A DNA stretch of 55,512 nucleotides, taken from positions 1-55,512 of the forward strand of contig NZ_QOVJ01000014.1 of the NCBI RefSeq assembly GCF_004104055.1, given 5' to 3'. This document shows, one piece after another, positions 19,359 to 30,212 of this stretch. The first letter of the stretch is position 1, and every line of letters starts with the position of its first letter. Position numbers and translations under genes: made by a program. This DNA is from Leeuwenhoekiella aestuarii (GTDB taxonomy: Bacteria > Bacteroidota > Bacteroidia > Flavobacteriales > Flavobacteriaceae). The notes under the pieces were generated by a model. That model made no database searches. It saw only the letters and a list, made by a program, of their open reading frames with translations, and had not been told where the DNA came from.

Positions 19359-19665
19359 ATCCTTGATACTGATTTTATGTTTTACTGCGGGGATGATCCT
19401 GGGCGTTCTGTTTTTTGGTGGACTCTGGTTGACGGTGCGCAAATCGGTAAATGCCAAAATCCCCGAACTGTGGATTTTTGGAAGTTTCCTTTTACGAACA
19501 AGCATAACTTTAGTAGGGTTTTACTTTATAAGCGGCACAGAATGGCAACGTCTTATTTTCTGTTTATTGGGATTTATAACAGCAAGATATCTGGTGATGC
19601 GAGCAACCAAAAAATGGGATGCCAAACATGAAATTCTAGAAAAAGAAGAAAACCATGGAGCTTAG
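19351..19665 (+). CDS. atpR: N-type ATPase-specific membrane protein AtpR
   Basis: Protein of about 104 residues with three membrane helices and conserved arginines within or next to them (SFLLRTSIT, FITARYLVMRATKKW). AtpR is found only in N-ATPase operons and has been proposed to contact the c subunits. I choose ATG at 19351, overlapping the atpQ stop by 8 bases; earlier in-frame starts from 19321 lie inside atpQ. The end overlaps atpB by 11 bases, which implies coupled translation. Confidence 0.83.
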   Translation: MNESLILILCFTAGMILGVLFFGGLWLTVRKSVNAKIPELWIFGSFLLRTSITLVGFYFISGTEWQRLIFCLLGFITARYLVMRATKKWDAKHEILEKEENHGA

Positions 19666-20356
19666 TCCCGACCAAACAATTTTCTGGCAGTATGGTTTTA
19701 TCACCATCAATCTGACTCTGGTTACGACCTGGGGCATTATGCTGTTCTTGATAAGTTCTTCGGTTGTGGTAACCCGCAAATTAAAAACCGGACTTCAAAT
19801 CTCACGCTGGCAATGTTTTGTCGAAATGATCGTAACCGGTATTAACGATCAGATTAAAGAAGTGGGCTTGAATAAACCACAGGAATACATCGGTTTTATA
19901 GGTACTTTGTTTTTGTTTATAGGTGTTTCGAACGTGTGTATTATTTTTCCGGGATACACGCCACCCACGGCATCCCTATCCACCACAGCAGCTTTGGCCT
20001 TGTGTGTATTTCTTGCGGTTCCGTTTTACGGGATTAGCAAAACCGGAATTCTGGGTTATCTCAAATCCTACCTGCAACCCACTTGGATTATGCTTCCGTT
20101 TAACCTTATCAGCGAGGTGTCACGTACACTGGCACTGGCAGTTCGTTTATTTGGAAACATTATGAGCGGCGGTATGATAGTGGCTATTTTATTAAGCATT
20201 TCGCCCTTTATTTTTCCAGTTATTATGAATGCGCTGGGCTTACTTACAGGCACGGTACAAGCGTACATTTTTAGTATTCTGGCAACGGTTTACATCGCCG
20301 CTGCTGTTCAGAATACCAAAAATAAAAAGAAACCTAAAATACTAAACACTAACTAA
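19655..20356 (+). CDS. atpB: N-type ATPase subunit a
   Basis: Membrane stator subunit of 233 residues with about five helices. The essential stator arginine is in ALAVRLFGNIMSG (about residue 164), preceded by ISEVSRTLA. The C-terminal helix has GTVQAYIFSILATVYIAAAV, as in all a subunits. It lets ions reach and leave the c ring. The start overlaps the end of atpR. Confidence 0.92.
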   Translation: MELSPDQTIFWQYGFITINLTLVTTWGIMLFLISSSVVVTRKLKTGLQISRWQCFVEMIVTGINDQIKEVGLNKPQEYIGFIGTLFLFIGVSNVCIIFPGYTPPTASLSTTAALALCVFLAVPFYGISKTGILGYLKSYLQPTWIMLPFNLISEVSRTLALAVRLFGNIMSGGMIVAILLSISPFIFPVIMNALGLLTGTVQAYIFSILATVYIAAAVQNTKNKKKPKILNTN

Positions 20357-20366
20357 ATCTCTAAAA

Positions 20367-20636
20367 ATGGACAGTACAACTTCAATAGCCATCGCATCAA
20401 TTATTACTGCCGGTCTCACTACCGCTGTAGGATGTATGATGCCGGCAATAGGCGAAGGCAAGGCTGTTTCTACGGCATTGAGCTCAATAGCACAGCAGCC
20501 AGATGCGGCTCCTACCATTACCCGAACGTTATTTGTGGGCCTAGCAATGATCGAGTCTACCGCGATTTATTGCTTTGTAGTGGCAATGATTCTCCTTTTT
20601 GCAAATCCCTTCTGGAACCACGTAATCGCTAATTAA
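20367..20636 (+). CDS. atpE: N-type ATPase subunit c with two-carboxylate ion site
   Basis: Rotor subunit of 89 residues forming two helices. Helix 1 carries P26 and E30 (MMPAIGEGKAV); helix 2 carries E63-S64-T65 and Y68 (MIESTAIYC). The P-x3-E/Q, E-S-T and Tyr positions are those of known Na+ sites in c subunits, and E30 plus E63 give the double-carboxylate site described for N-type rings. The loop RTLFV replaces the usual RQPE start. The residues point to Na+ binding, but a characterised N-ATPase c ring with two carboxylates is H+-specific, so the ion cannot be assigned from sequence alone. Confidence 0.93.
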   Translation: MDSTTSIAIASIITAGLTTAVGCMMPAIGEGKAVSTALSSIAQQPDAAPTITRTLFVGLAMIESTAIYCFVVAMILLFANPFWNHVIAN

Positions 20637-20642
20637 AATCCT

Positions 20643-21440
20643 ATGAAAATCAACTGGTTCACGGTAATAGCGCAAGTCATCAATTTCCTAATTCTGGTGT
20701 GGTTGCTCAAAAAATTCTTATACAAACCCATTCTGAATGCAGTGAATACCCGAGAAAAAAAAATTACTGATGAACTGAAAGATGCCGATGCTCAAAAAGC
20801 GTCTGCACAACAGGAAAAGGACGATTTTAAAAAGAAGAATACAGATTTTGATACTCATAAGAAAAACCTAATGGCAGCGGCAGTTGCAGATGCGGCTACT
20901 CAAAAAGAGCAGCTTATAACTGCGGCCAAGACCCAAGCCAATGAACTGCGAACCACTATGGAAAAAGCCGCTCAGGAAGATCAGAAGAATGAGAATGCAG
21001 CACGTGCTCACGACAATCAAGATCAGGTTTTTGCGATGACACGTAAAGCCCTTACTGCTATTGCTTCTGTAAGCTTAGAAGAACACGCGGCAAACAGTTT
21101 TATTCAACGCTTGAAATCGGCTACAGAAGAAGAAAAAAAGCAAATGCAGGATGCGTTTCAGTCTAAAGAGCATGTTCTTTTAGTACGTTCTGCTTTTGCT
21201 CTAGCTGAAGAGCAACAGGCAAGTATAAAGAATGTAGTTAAGGGAGTGTTGAATGTGGAAAAAACAATGGAATTTAAAACAGACCCCCAATTGGTTAGCG
21301 GAATCGAACTTTCCACAAGCGGCTATAAACTGGGGTGGAATTTTTCTGAATATATAAATGCTTTGGAAGAACATACAGCTGAAATATCGAAAGAAAAGCT
21401 AAAACTGCAATTGGAAAAAAAAGCTGTGATATCCAACTAA
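20643..21440 (+). CDS. atpF: N-type ATPase long subunit b with delta-like C-terminus
   Basis: Peripheral stalk subunit of 265 residues, much longer than the roughly 160 of ordinary b. An N-terminal helix ([23 protein letters not shown]) anchors it. A long charged coiled coil (about residues 35-130) follows, then a helical region, then a C-terminal segment [20 protein letters not shown] that resembles the C-terminal domain of delta. The operon has no separate delta gene, so this protein probably supplies both functions. The delta resemblance is my reading of a short stretch. Confidence 0.88.
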   Translation: MKINWFTVIAQVINFLILVWLLKKFLYKPILNAVNTREKKITDELKDADAQKASAQQEKDDFKKKNTDFDTHKKNLMAAAVADAATQKEQLITAAKTQANELRTTMEKAAQEDQKNENAARAHDNQDQVFAMTRKALTAIASVSLEEHAANSFIQRLKSATEEEKKQMQDAFQSKEHVLLVRSAFALAEEQQASIKNVVKGVLNVEKTMEFKTDPQLVSGIELSTSGYKLGWNFSEYINALEEHTAEISKEKLKLQLEKKAVISN

Positions 21441-21441
21441 T

Positions 21442-22959
21442 ATGCAAGCAAAAACCCCTACTCTACCCTATCAGTTCATCGAAGGAATTGAAAATTTTAA
21501 ATTTCCACTGACACCACGTGAAATTGGAACGGTGACTAGCGTTTCAACAGGAATAGCAACGGTCTCCGGCTTACCTAATGTGGGTTTTGAAGAATTGCTG
21601 AAATTTAAAAACGGACTTTTTGGTATTGCTTATAATCTTGATGAAGACGAGATCGGTGTTATTCTTTTAGGAAAAGACTTTTTGCTCAAAGCCGGTGATG
21701 AGGTCGAGCGTACCGGTCGCGTGATAGATGTTCCAGTGGGTGATGGATTGATAGGAAGAGTGATTGGTCCGCTTGGCAACCCTTTAGATGATAAAGGCAC
21801 TGTGTGGTTTCGTGAGCGTTTTCCCATTGAGCGCCCCGCACATCAGATAATGGATCGAAGTGCGGTTTCGGTTCCCTTACAGACGGGTATTAAGGTGATT
21901 GACGCGTTGATTCCCATTGGTCGCGGCCAGCGTGAATTGATCGTGGGAGACCGCCAGACCGGTAAAACCGCCATAGCCATTGATGCCATTCTTAATCAGC
22001 GTGATAAAAATGTATTGTGTATTTATTGCGCTATTGGCCAAAGAGCTTCTGCTGTGGCAAAAGTGATTGCCAATTTTCAGGAAAAAGGAGCAATGGAATA
22101 CACCGTAGTGGTGGTTGCCGAAGGGAATAATGCTCCAGGAATCTCCTACATTGCCCCTTATGCAGCGACTAGTATTGCAGAATATTTTATGGAGGCAGGC
22201 CGCGATGTGCTTATCGTTTATGATGACCTTACGCATCATGCACGCGCGTATCGAGAACTGTCTTTATTACTACGAAGACCACCGGGGCGAGAAGCTTTTC
22301 CCGGTGATATTTTTTACATTCACTCCAGATTGCTAGAACGCTCAACGCATTTAAGCTCTGATTTAAAAGGCGGTTCGCTTACGGCTTTGCCAATTATAGA
22401 AACCGAAGCACAGAACATTTCGGCATACATCCCCACAAATTTAATTTCCATAACAGACGGGCAAATCTATTTATCGCCTAAACTTTTTGAACTTGGAATT
22501 CTACCGGCTGTTGATGTTGGAAAATCGGTTTCCAGGGTTGGAGATAAAGCGCAGTTGTTCGCGTATCGCGCTATTGCAAAACTAAAACTCGAGTATGCTC
22601 AGTTTGAAGAATTAGAAAGCTTCACCCGCTTCGGAACCCGACTCGATGAGGGCACTAAAAAGACAATCGCTCACGGAAAGCGTATTCGCGAATGTTTGAA
22701 ACAAGAAGAGCATCAGCAGTTGACGGTATCTGAACAAATCGTGATTTTACTTTCTTTGAAAGCAGGTCTTTTAGATACAATTGTCATCGAAAGGATTCAA
22801 GAAGCAGAGCAGGAATTACTTAACAATATGGATTCTTTTCCGCAGGAAATTATACAACGTATTACTTCTAACGAAAAGCTAAGCGAGGAAGATAGCCAGA
22901 CGATTCTCAAAATTTCTGAAACGCTACTGAAATTCTTCTTAGATAAACCCGAAGTCTGA
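21442..22959 (+). CDS. atpA: N-type ATPase alpha subunit
   Basis: Non-catalytic nucleotide-binding subunit of 505 residues. P-loop GDRQTGKT at residues 169-176, VIYDD-type Walker B ([34 protein letters not shown]) and the conserved SRLLERS. The arginine finger region FARFGTRLD is present as [14 protein letters not shown]. It starts one base after atpF and its last base is the first base of atpG (TGATG overlap). Confidence 0.94.
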   Translation: MQAKTPTLPYQFIEGIENFKFPLTPREIGTVTSVSTGIATVSGLPNVGFEELLKFKNGLFGIAYNLDEDEIGVILLGKDFLLKAGDEVERTGRVIDVPVGDGLIGRVIGPLGNPLDDKGTVWFRERFPIERPAHQIMDRSAVSVPLQTGIKVIDALIPIGRGQRELIVGDRQTGKTAIAIDAILNQRDKNVLCIYCAIGQRASAVAKVIANFQEKGAMEYTVVVVAEGNNAPGISYIAPYAATSIAEYFMEAGRDVLIVYDDLTHHARAYRELSLLLRRPPGREAFPGDIFYIHSRLLERSTHLSSDLKGGSLTALPIIETEAQNISAYIPTNLISITDGQIYLSPKLFELGILPAVDVGKSVSRVGDKAQLFAYRAIAKLKLEYAQFEELESFTRFGTRLDEGTKKTIAHGKRIRECLKQEEHQQLTVSEQIVILLSLKAGLLDTIVIERIQEAEQELLNNMDSFPQEIIQRITSNEKLSEEDSQTILKISETLLKFFLDKPEV

Positions 22960-23843
22960 TGGATACTTTAGAAAACCTACGCGGTAAGATTGAAGGCGCC
23001 AAAGATTTAAAGTCGGTGGTGAATGCCATGAAAGCGATGGCAGGTTCTAATATTATTCAATATGAGACCGCTGTAAGTTCCCTTGCAGCTTATTATTATA
23101 CTATAGCTCTAGGAATCGTTGGATATTTTAAAGCTGAGCAGATTGCAGCAATTGAAAAACCGAAGGGATTTAAAAATAAAGAAGAAGTGATTTGTGCCAT
23201 TGTTTTTGGTTCTGATCAGGGATTGGTTGGGCAGTTTAATGATTCTATGGCAAACTTTGTTTCTGAATACTTTAAGGCTTTAACCGGAAAAAAAGAGGTT
23301 TGGGTAGTAGGCGAACGGATGCAACTGTTGTTGTCTGATGAAGGTTTTAATACTTCAAAAATATACCCGGTACCTAATGCTATTAATGGGGTTACGCCTT
23401 TAATTACTGAAATTTTAAACCAAAGTAGGAAAAGTCAGGATAACGAGAACATTTCAGTCTTTTATATTTTTCACAATAAGCCTAAACCAGATTCGGGTTA
23501 TATCCCGGTAATGCAGCGTTTCCTACCATTAGATCAACAGTGGAAGGATGACTTACAAGAAACCGAATGGCCTACAAAATTACTTCCGCAGCTTGCAGGA
23601 GCTGTACGTCCCACACTTGCTACTCTAATTAAAGGCTATCTATTTACTTCGTTATTTAAGGCCTGTGTAGAATCATTAGCGAGTGAAAATGCGAGCCGGT
23701 TAGAAGCCATGCAACGCGCAGAAAAAAATATTAGTGATCAGCTAGAGGATCTCAACAAAAAATACCATCGACTTCGCCAAAGCTCAATTGATGAAGAATT
23801 GTTTGACGTGGTTTCAGGTTCTGAAGCATTGAAAAAGTCATAA
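22959..23843 (+). CDS. atpG: N-type ATPase gamma subunit
   Basis: Central shaft of 294 residues. The N-terminal helix LENLRGKIEGAKDLKSVVNAMKAMAGSN and the C-terminal helix ASENASRLEAMQRAEKNISDQLEDLNKKYHRLRQSSIDEELFDVVSGSEAL are the paired coiled coil of gamma. The central Rossmann-like part contains IVFGSDQGLVGQFND. It is the last gene of the canonical operon, and genes on the same strand follow. Confidence 0.92.
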   Translation: MDTLENLRGKIEGAKDLKSVVNAMKAMAGSNIIQYETAVSSLAAYYYTIALGIVGYFKAEQIAAIEKPKGFKNKEEVICAIVFGSDQGLVGQFNDSMANFVSEYFKALTGKKEVWVVGERMQLLLSDEGFNTSKIYPVPNAINGVTPLITEILNQSRKSQDNENISVFYIFHNKPKPDSGYIPVMQRFLPLDQQWKDDLQETEWPTKLLPQLAGAVRPTLATLIKGYLFTSLFKACVESLASENASRLEAMQRAEKNISDQLEDLNKKYHRLRQSSIDEELFDVVSGSEALKKS

Positions 23844-23871
23844 TTCCCTTCAACGTGCAGATGTGTGGTTT

Positions 23872-24018
23872 ATGCAAGAATTAATCGAAATAGAACAAGA
23901 GCGCGGATTCTTTAAAAGGGTACCTTTTTTCATTCTTAGAAAGATCATCAAATCAAAGCGTATAACGCGAAAAGGAATTAGGAGCTTGATGGATCTTTCT
24001 GAATCAAATGCAAATTAG
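23872..24018 (+). CDS. possible 48-residue basic peptide
   Basis: ATG at 23872 opens a 48-residue frame (MQELIEIEQERGFFKRVPFF, then ILRKIIKSKRITRKG) between atpG and phosphoketolase, 28 bases after the atpG stop. It is amphipathic and strongly basic. No family is recognised. It could be a real small gene of the operon or chance. Confidence 0.35.
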   Translation: MQELIEIEQERGFFKRVPFFILRKIIKSKRITRKGIRSLMDLSESNAN

Positions 24019-24075
24019 GGCTTCCGCAGCTTTAAAATCTTGCTTGATTAAACCCGAATACACTAAAATAAAACT

Positions 24076-26463
24076 ATGGAAGCAGAATTGATTAATACAG
24101 CCACCGGAATATTGTCTCCCGATCTTCTAAGAAAGATAAACGCCTATTGGCGCGCTGCTAACTATCTTTCGGTAGGGCAACTTTATTTGCGGGAGAACCC
24201 GTTACTTAAGGAGCCTTTAAAGCTTTCTCACGTAAAGAAAATGTTGTTGGGTCACTGGGGAACTACCCCGGGTCAAAATTTTATCTACGTCCATCTCAAT
24301 AGAATTATAAAAGAATACGACCTCGATATGTTTTACATCGCAGGTCCGGGTCACGGTGGTCCTGCATTAGTAGGAAACACCTATTTGGAAGGTACCTATA
24401 GTGAGATTTATCCCGATATAAGTCAGGATGAGGACGGACTCAGAAAATTATTTACCCAGTTTTCGTATCCCGGAGGAATCCCAAGTCATGTATCTCCTGA
24501 TTGTCCGGGTTCGATTCACGAAGGAGGAGAATTAGGCTATTCTCTAAGCCATGCATTTGGCGCAGCCTTTGACAATCCTGAACTCATCATATCCTGTATT
24601 ATTGGTGATGGCGAGGCAGAAACCGGTCCGCTAGCTACCGCTTGGCATTCTAATAAATTTCTGAATCCCGTTACAGACGGCGCTGTTTTGCCTATTCTGC
24701 ATTTAAACGGATATAAAATTGCAAACCCAACCATACTGGCAAGAATTCCACATAAAGAGCTCAAAAAGTTGCTTAAAGGCTATGGTTGGAAACCTTATTT
24801 CGTAGAAGGTGATAATCCCGAATTGATGCATCATATAATGGCAGAAGTTATGGATGAGGTGGTCAAAGAAATTCAGCAAATTCGAAATGATGCCCGTAGT
24901 AAGGGAGTGACCAAAAGACCGCGCTGGCCAATGATCGTGCTCAAATCTCCCAAAGGCTGGACCGGACCAAAAGAAGTAGACGGTTATAAAATAGAAGGAA
25001 CCTTTAGAGCGCATCAAATACCGCTGCAGGTAGATCGAGAGCATCCACAACATCTGCGTGTACTGGAGGAGTGGATGAAAAGTTATAAGCCGGAAGAGTT
25101 GTTTACCGAAGTAGGGAAACTTGTGCCTGAATTAGCTGCACTTGCACCAAAAGGCGAACGCAGAATGGGCGCAAACCCACATACAAATGGAGGGAAATTA
25201 CTGCGCGATCTGGTGATACCTAACTTTAGAAATTATGCGGTTGAAACGCACACCCCGGGATCTGTAAAAGCTTCAGATACGAACCAAATGGGCATTTTTC
25301 TGAGAGATATTGTTAAACACAATCAGGAGCAACGAAACTTTAGGATTTTTGGACCGGATGAGATTCTTTCCAATCGCCTAAATGCTGTTTTTGAAGAAAC
25401 AGACAGGCAGTGGGAATCAGGATCCAGAGTAAATGATGAGTTTCTTGCTTTGGAAGGCAGTGCGGTAGAAATGCTAAGCGAGCATCAATGTGAAGGTTGG
25501 TTAGAGGGCTATTTACTTACGGGAAGACACGGGCTATTTACGAGTTATGAAGCCTTCATACATATTGTTGATTCTATGTTTAATCAGCACGCAAAGTGGT
25601 TAAAAGTAAGTGCACGAATCCCGTGGAGAACAAAAATTGCGTCTCTAAATTATTTGCTGGCTTCCCACGTTTGGCAGCAAGCTCATAACGGAGATACGCA
25701 TCAGGATCCCGGTTTTATTGATCACGTGGTCAATAAAAAAGCTTCCATAGTGCGGGTATACCTTCCGCCGGATGCGAACTGTTTACTGTCTGTAACCGAT
25801 CATTGTTTGAGAAGCCGTCATTATGTAAATGTGATTATTGCCGGTAAATATCTGGCTCCGCAGTGGTTAAATATGGAAGACGCGATAGCGCATTGTACCC
25901 GAGGAATTAGTATCTGGAAATGGGCAAGTACTTACCACGGTACTAATCCTGATGTGGTGATGGCAAGCTGTGGGGATGTGCCTACACTAGAGTCACTTGC
26001 AGCAGTTTCCATTCTTAAAGAATTTTTACCAGAGCTCAATGTAAGAGTCGTAAACGTTGTTGATCTGATGAAATTAGAATCGAATACCGAGCACCCACAC
26101 GGATTGACTGATGAGGAGTTTGACAGGTATTTCACGGCAGACAAGCCGATTATTTTTGCTTTTCATGGTTATCCGAAACTCGTACATACCCTTACCTATC
26201 GCCGTACAAACCATGTCAATATGCATGTGCATGGTTATAACGAAGAAGGTACAATCACAACGTTTTTTGACAATCTAGTGGCTAACGACTTAGACCGCTT
26301 TCATTTAGTGATAGATGTTGTAAATCGTTTGTCTCATCTGGGTGAAAAAGGACAGGCGGTAAAACTTATGCTTGAGGAAAAACTGGTTAAACACAGCGCA
26401 TACATCATCAAAAACGGTGAAGATTTACCGGAAATCCGCAATTGGAAATGGAAAAAAAACTAG
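24076..26463 (+). CDS. xfp: xylulose-5-phosphate/fructose-6-phosphate phosphoketolase
   Basis: Thiamine-diphosphate enzyme that splits X5P or F6P with phosphate into acetyl phosphate and a shorter sugar phosphate. Length of 795 is typical. Visible blocks are [20 protein letters not shown], the AGPGHGGPA loop, [27 protein letters not shown] and the ThDP/Mg motif [21 protein letters not shown]. The C-terminal part contains the usual [12 protein letters not shown]. It is followed immediately by the aldolase, with the start of one inside the end of the other. Acetyl phosphate could give ATP through acetate kinase, which is not in this window. Located downstream of the N-ATPase on the same strand. 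Confidence 0.96.
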   Translation: MEAELINTATGILSPDLLRKINAYWRAANYLSVGQLYLRENPLLKEPLKLSHVKKMLLGHWGTTPGQNFIYVHLNRIIKEYDLDMFYIAGPGHGGPALVGNTYLEGTYSEIYPDISQDEDGLRKLFTQFSYPGGIPSHVSPDCPGSIHEGGELGYSLSHAFGAAFDNPELIISCIIGDGEAETGPLATAWHSNKFLNPVTDGAVLPILHLNGYKIANPTILARIPHKELKKLLKGYGWKPYFVEGDNPELMHHIMAEVMDEVVKEIQQIRNDARSKGVTKRPRWPMIVLKSPKGWTGPKEVDGYKIEGTFRAHQIPLQVDREHPQHLRVLEEWMKSYKPEELFTEVGKLVPELAALAPKGERRMGANPHTNGGKLLRDLVIPNFRNYAVETHTPGSVKASDTNQMGIFLRDIVKHNQEQRNFRIFGPDEILSNRLNAVFEETDRQWESGSRVNDEFLALEGSAVEMLSEHQCEGWLEGYLLTGRHGLFTSYEAFIHIVDSMFNQHAKWLKVSARIPWRTKIASLNYLLASHVWQQAHNGDTHQDPGFIDHVVNKKASIVRVYLPPDANCLLSVTDHCLRSRHYVNVIIAGKYLAPQWLNMEDAIAHCTRGISIWKWASTYHGTNPDVVMASCGDVPTLESLAAVSILKEFLPELNVRVVNVVDLMKLESNTEHPHGLTDEEFDRYFTADKPIIFAFHGYPKLVHTLTYRRTNHVNMHVHGYNEEGTITTFFDNLVANDLDRFHLVIDVVNRLSHLGEKGQAVKLMLEEKLVKHSAYIIKNGEDLPEIRNWKWKKN

Positions 26464-27446
26464 ACAATTCGTATTTAAAAGAGACGATACGCTTACTCTT
26501 CGCCGGCAACAAGCGTTTTGAAGCCTTGGGAATCCCACAGACACTTGAAATGCGCCGTAATTATCGCGAATTGATCATCAAAACCCCGGGTTTGAATGAA
26601 AGTATAGGCGGTGTTATTTTATACGATGAAACGATACGGCAACGAACTAAAGACGGAATTAAGTTTACGCAGTTATTGAAAAATGCCGGTATAATTTTCG
26701 GAATAAAAGTAGACACAGGAGCGAAGCCAATGGCCGCTTTTCCGGGTGAAAAAGTCACCGAAGGCCTTGATGGTTTGCGCGAACGTCTCGCTGAATACAA
26801 AAAGATGGATGTTCGTTTTGCTAAGTGGAGGATGGTGATTGCCATAGCAGCGGAGATCCCCACCACTGCCTGCATCGAGGCAAATATTCATGCTTTGGTA
26901 CGCTATGCCGCTTTATGCCAGGAAGCAGAAATTGTACCTATTGTTGAACCCGAAATCCTGATGAGTGGAAATCATACAATAGAACGTTGTTACCAGATTT
27001 CTGAGGACGTATTAAAACGGCTTTTTTATCAGTTGTATCAATTTGGAGTCGATTTAGAAGGAATGATTTTAAAACCAAATATGGTTAGTTCCGGGAAAGC
27101 CCGGGTGGTTCATAGCAGTGTTGATGAAGTGGCAGAAGCTACAATAAAGTGTTTACGGGCATCGGTGCCGGCAAGTGTGCCTGCGATTGCGTTCTTGTCT
27201 GGCGGTCAATCTTCTCTGGAAGCCGCAACCCATTTAAATGCGATGCATACCCAATTTAAAAATCAGCTGCCATGGATGCTTACTTTTTCTTTTGGCAGAG
27301 CCATTCAACAACCGGCATTAGAAGTTTGGAAAGGCCGGGATGAAAACATAAAAAAAGCTCATAAGTTACTGTATCTGGCAGCGAAATCTGATGTTTCCGC
27401 ACGTTTAGGGAAATATTTTAACGAGATGGATCGAGCTGCATTTTAA
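26448..27446 (+). CDS. class I fructose-bisphosphate aldolase
   Basis: Schiff-base aldolase of the animal/plant type, 332 residues: [19 protein letters not shown], the catalytic lysine in [11 protein letters not shown] (about residue 209), [19 protein letters not shown] and [18 protein letters not shown]. It cleaves fructose-1,6-bisphosphate or runs in reverse for gluconeogenesis. I choose ATG at 26448, inside the last codons of xfp; a TTG at 26442 is also in frame. Pairing with phosphoketolase suggests rerouting of hexose and pentose phosphates. Confidence 0.94.
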   Translation: MEKKLDNSYLKETIRLLFAGNKRFEALGIPQTLEMRRNYRELIIKTPGLNESIGGVILYDETIRQRTKDGIKFTQLLKNAGIIFGIKVDTGAKPMAAFPGEKVTEGLDGLRERLAEYKKMDVRFAKWRMVIAIAAEIPTTACIEANIHALVRYAALCQEAEIVPIVEPEILMSGNHTIERCYQISEDVLKRLFYQLYQFGVDLEGMILKPNMVSSGKARVVHSSVDEVAEATIKCLRASVPASVPAIAFLSGGQSSLEAATHLNAMHTQFKNQLPWMLTFSFGRAIQQPALEVWKGRDENIKKAHKLLYLAAKSDVSARLGKYFNEMDRAAF

Positions 27447-27488
27447 ACTTATTTGACCAGAGAAATAGAACATTGAAAAGTTTTAAAT

Positions 27489-29990
27489 ATGACTGCTATT
27501 ACTCATTTTAATATTAAAGGGTTAACGGAAGTGCAGGTTTTAGAAGCCCGAAGGAATCACGGTGGTAACAGTCTTGATTATAAAAAGGAAAGTGGCTTTT
27601 TTGCAGCTTTGAAAAGTATTGCCAAAGAACCAATGGTTCTGTTGTTGCTGGCGACTTCTTCCATTTATTTTATTAGCGGAAAAACCGGCGATGGTATTTT
27701 TATGGCTTCGGCAATTTTGCTGGTTGTTGCGATCTCCCTGTATCAGAATTCGCGAAGCCGTAATGCGCTTGAGAAATTAAAAGATCTTACGCAACCGGTT
27801 TGTAAAGTCATTCGCTCTGGCGACATACAGGAAGTTACGAGTGAGGAATTAGTACTGGGAGATAGTCTGATGATTGAAGAAGGCACTGCGATTGCTGCAG
27901 ATGGAACGATTGTTCACTCCAATGATTTTTCGGTAGATGAGTCGATCCTTACCGGGGAATCTTTATCGGTTTACAAAGACAAGGATTCTGATAAAAATGA
28001 AGTGTATCGAGGAACCACAGTTGCCGGAGGTCTCGCAATTATTACGATTACCGCTATCGGCAATAAAACCCGACTGGGAGAAATTGGCAAGAGCCTGGAA
28101 GACATTCAGGAAGAAAAAACCCCGCTTGAACGCCAAATCAACAGTTTTGTTAAGAAGATGGTTATTGCGGGAGTGCTCGTCTTTAGTATCGTCTGGGCGA
28201 TAAACTATTTTCAATCCTACAGTTTTACAAGTAGTTTGATCGAAGCACTTACACTGGCGATGAGTATTCTGCCGGAAGAAATTCCCGTGGCATTTACCAC
28301 ATTTATGGCATTGGGAGCCTGGCGTTTGATGAAACTGGGCATTGTGGTTAAGCAAATGAAAACGGTAGAAACCTTAGGCAGTGCAACGAAGATTTGCACC
28401 GATAAAACCGGCACACTTACAGAAAATAAAATGACACTTGCCAAAGTGTTTACGCTGGTAGATTCTAAAATCACAGAAACAGCGGCTATTGCAAGCGATA
28501 CTGAAAAAGAGTTGGTACGCCTGTCGATGTGGGCGAGTGAACCCATACCTTTTGATCCTATGGAAATCGCGCTGCATCAGGTGTATAAAACTACAAATAT
28601 TACTGATGAAAGACCCGATTTTAAGTTGGTGCACGAGTATCCCTTAGATGGAAAACCACCCATGATGACGCACATTTTTGAAGATACTTCCGGTAATCGC
28701 ATCATTGCAGCAAAAGGAGCTCCGGAAGCGATGCTGGAAGTTTCCGATTTGACTGAAGTTCAACAAAAACAGATTGAAAACGCCTTGGAAAGCCTTACAG
28801 GAGAAGGGTTTCGGGTACTGGGAGTTGGTGAAGCGGACTTTAAAGGCAAAGACTATCCTAAAAGACAGCAGGATTTTAAATTCAGTTTTAAAGGAATTAT
28901 CGCGTTCTACGATCCGCCGAAAAAAAATATAACTCAGGTTTTAGAGGATTTCTATTCCGCAGGAATTCAGGTTAAAATTATTACAGGTGACAACGCTACA
29001 ACTACAGGAGCGATTGCAAAACAAGTGGGATTCAAAGGCTTTGAAAAGAGTATTTCGGGAGAAGCATTGATGCAATTATCTGATGCTGAAATTCAAAAAA
29101 TAGTAACGGATACGAATGTCTTTACCCGAATGTTTCCGGAGGCAAAACTGAAAATAATAGAAGCTCTTAAAACTAATAAAGAAATCGTAGCGATGATTGG
29201 CGACGGGGTCAACGATGGCCCTGCATTAAAAGCGGCTCACATAGGCGTGGCGATGGGAACCAAAGGCACCGAAATCGCTAAACAAGCGGCTTCTCTTATT
29301 TTAAAGGAAGATGACTTGTCGAAGTTGGTTGACGCCGTAGCGATGGGAAGACGCATTTATGCCAACCTTAAAAAAGCGATTCAGTATATTATTTCCATTC
29401 ATATTCCTATCATTCTGACGGTGTTTTTACCGCTGGCTTTGGGTTGGATTTATCCTAATATTTTCTCGCCCATACACATCATTTTTCTGGAATTGATTAT
29501 GGGACCTACCTGTTCTATAATTTATGAAAATGAACCGATTGAAGCAAATAGTATGCTTGAAAAACCCAGAGCGTTTACCAGTACTTTTTTCAATATGAAA
29601 GAGTTGGCTACCAGTATAATTCAGGGAGTGGTAATAGCTGTAGGAAGCTTGTTTGTTTATCAATATGCGGTTTGGCAGGGCTATAATGAAGCGCTCACCC
29701 GTACGATGGTTTTTACGTTGCTTATCGTAGCTAATATCGTTTTGACTCTGGTTAACCGGTCTTTTTACTATTCGGTATTAACGACGCTGAAGTATAAAAA
29801 TAAACTTGTACCGCTCATCATCGCGATCACCATTGGCATTACTGTGGTACTGCTATTTGTAAAACCAGTGACCGATTTCTTTCAGTTTGAACGTCCAGAT
29901 TTTCTGCAGATTCTAATGAGTTGTGCAGCCGGTTTCCTTTCTGTTATTTGGTATGAAGCTGTAAAATGGCGGAAGCGCCTGAGGGAATGA
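27489..29990 (+). CDS. P-type cation-transporting ATPase
   Basis: Transporter of 833 residues with an N-terminal cation-ATPase domain (LTEVQVLEARRNHGGNSLDY), actuator TGES in ILTGESLSVYK, phosphorylation site DKTGTLTENKMT and hinge GDGVNDGPALKAAHIGVAMG. Helix 4 reads ILPEEIPVAFTTF instead of the PEGLP of classical Ca2+ pumps, and helix 6 has LELIMGPTCSIIYENEP. It belongs to the P2-like group, but Ca2+ is not assured. It follows the aldolase by 42 bases and is likely in the same transcript. An ion pump next to a rotary pump points to membrane ion balance. Confidence 0.9.
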   Translation: MTAITHFNIKGLTEVQVLEARRNHGGNSLDYKKESGFFAALKSIAKEPMVLLLLATSSIYFISGKTGDGIFMASAILLVVAISLYQNSRSRNALEKLKDLTQPVCKVIRSGDIQEVTSEELVLGDSLMIEEGTAIAADGTIVHSNDFSVDESILTGESLSVYKDKDSDKNEVYRGTTVAGGLAIITITAIGNKTRLGEIGKSLEDIQEEKTPLERQINSFVKKMVIAGVLVFSIVWAINYFQSYSFTSSLIEALTLAMSILPEEIPVAFTTFMALGAWRLMKLGIVVKQMKTVETLGSATKICTDKTGTLTENKMTLAKVFTLVDSKITETAAIASDTEKELVRLSMWASEPIPFDPMEIALHQVYKTTNITDERPDFKLVHEYPLDGKPPMMTHIFEDTSGNRIIAAKGAPEAMLEVSDLTEVQQKQIENALESLTGEGFRVLGVGEADFKGKDYPKRQQDFKFSFKGIIAFYDPPKKNITQVLEDFYSAGIQVKIITGDNATTTGAIAKQVGFKGFEKSISGEALMQLSDAEIQKIVTDTNVFTRMFPEAKLKIIEALKTNKEIVAMIGDGVNDGPALKAAHIGVAMGTKGTEIAKQAASLILKEDDLSKLVDAVAMGRRIYANLKKAIQYIISIHIPIILTVFLPLALGWIYPNIFSPIHIIFLELIMGPTCSIIYENEPIEANSMLEKPRAFTSTFFNMKELATSIIQGVVIAVGSLFVYQYAVWQGYNEALTRTMVFTLLIVANIVLTLVNRSFYYSVLTTLKYKNKLVPLIIAITIGITVVLLFVKPVTDFFQFERPDFLQILMSCAAGFLSVIWYEAVKWRKRLRE

Positions 29991-30062
29991 AAATGCATAT
30001 ATAAATATTATTATAATCAATTAATCATACAATTGACTGAAGCGTTCGTAAGCGCACAAAAT

Positions 30063-30098
30063 GTGGGAGATGTATAAAAAATTATAGGAATTCAACAA
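30063..30098 (+). promoter_or_regulatory. island promoter motif, copy 3 (upstream of universal stress gene)
   Basis: Left block GTGGGAGATGTATAA, right block CAACAA, which is the weakest right half. The spacing to the right block is the standard 30 bases. It ends 114 bases before the stress protein ATG. Confidence 0.45.
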
Positions 30099-30212
30099 AA
30101 AGCAGCACCGTATTATTCTGAAATTGTGTTACTGCGATAGCGTTAGAACCACTTGATATCGGTAGTTCACAACCCGATACTATGAGATTTCACCTAAGTA
30201 ACAAAACTTGAT

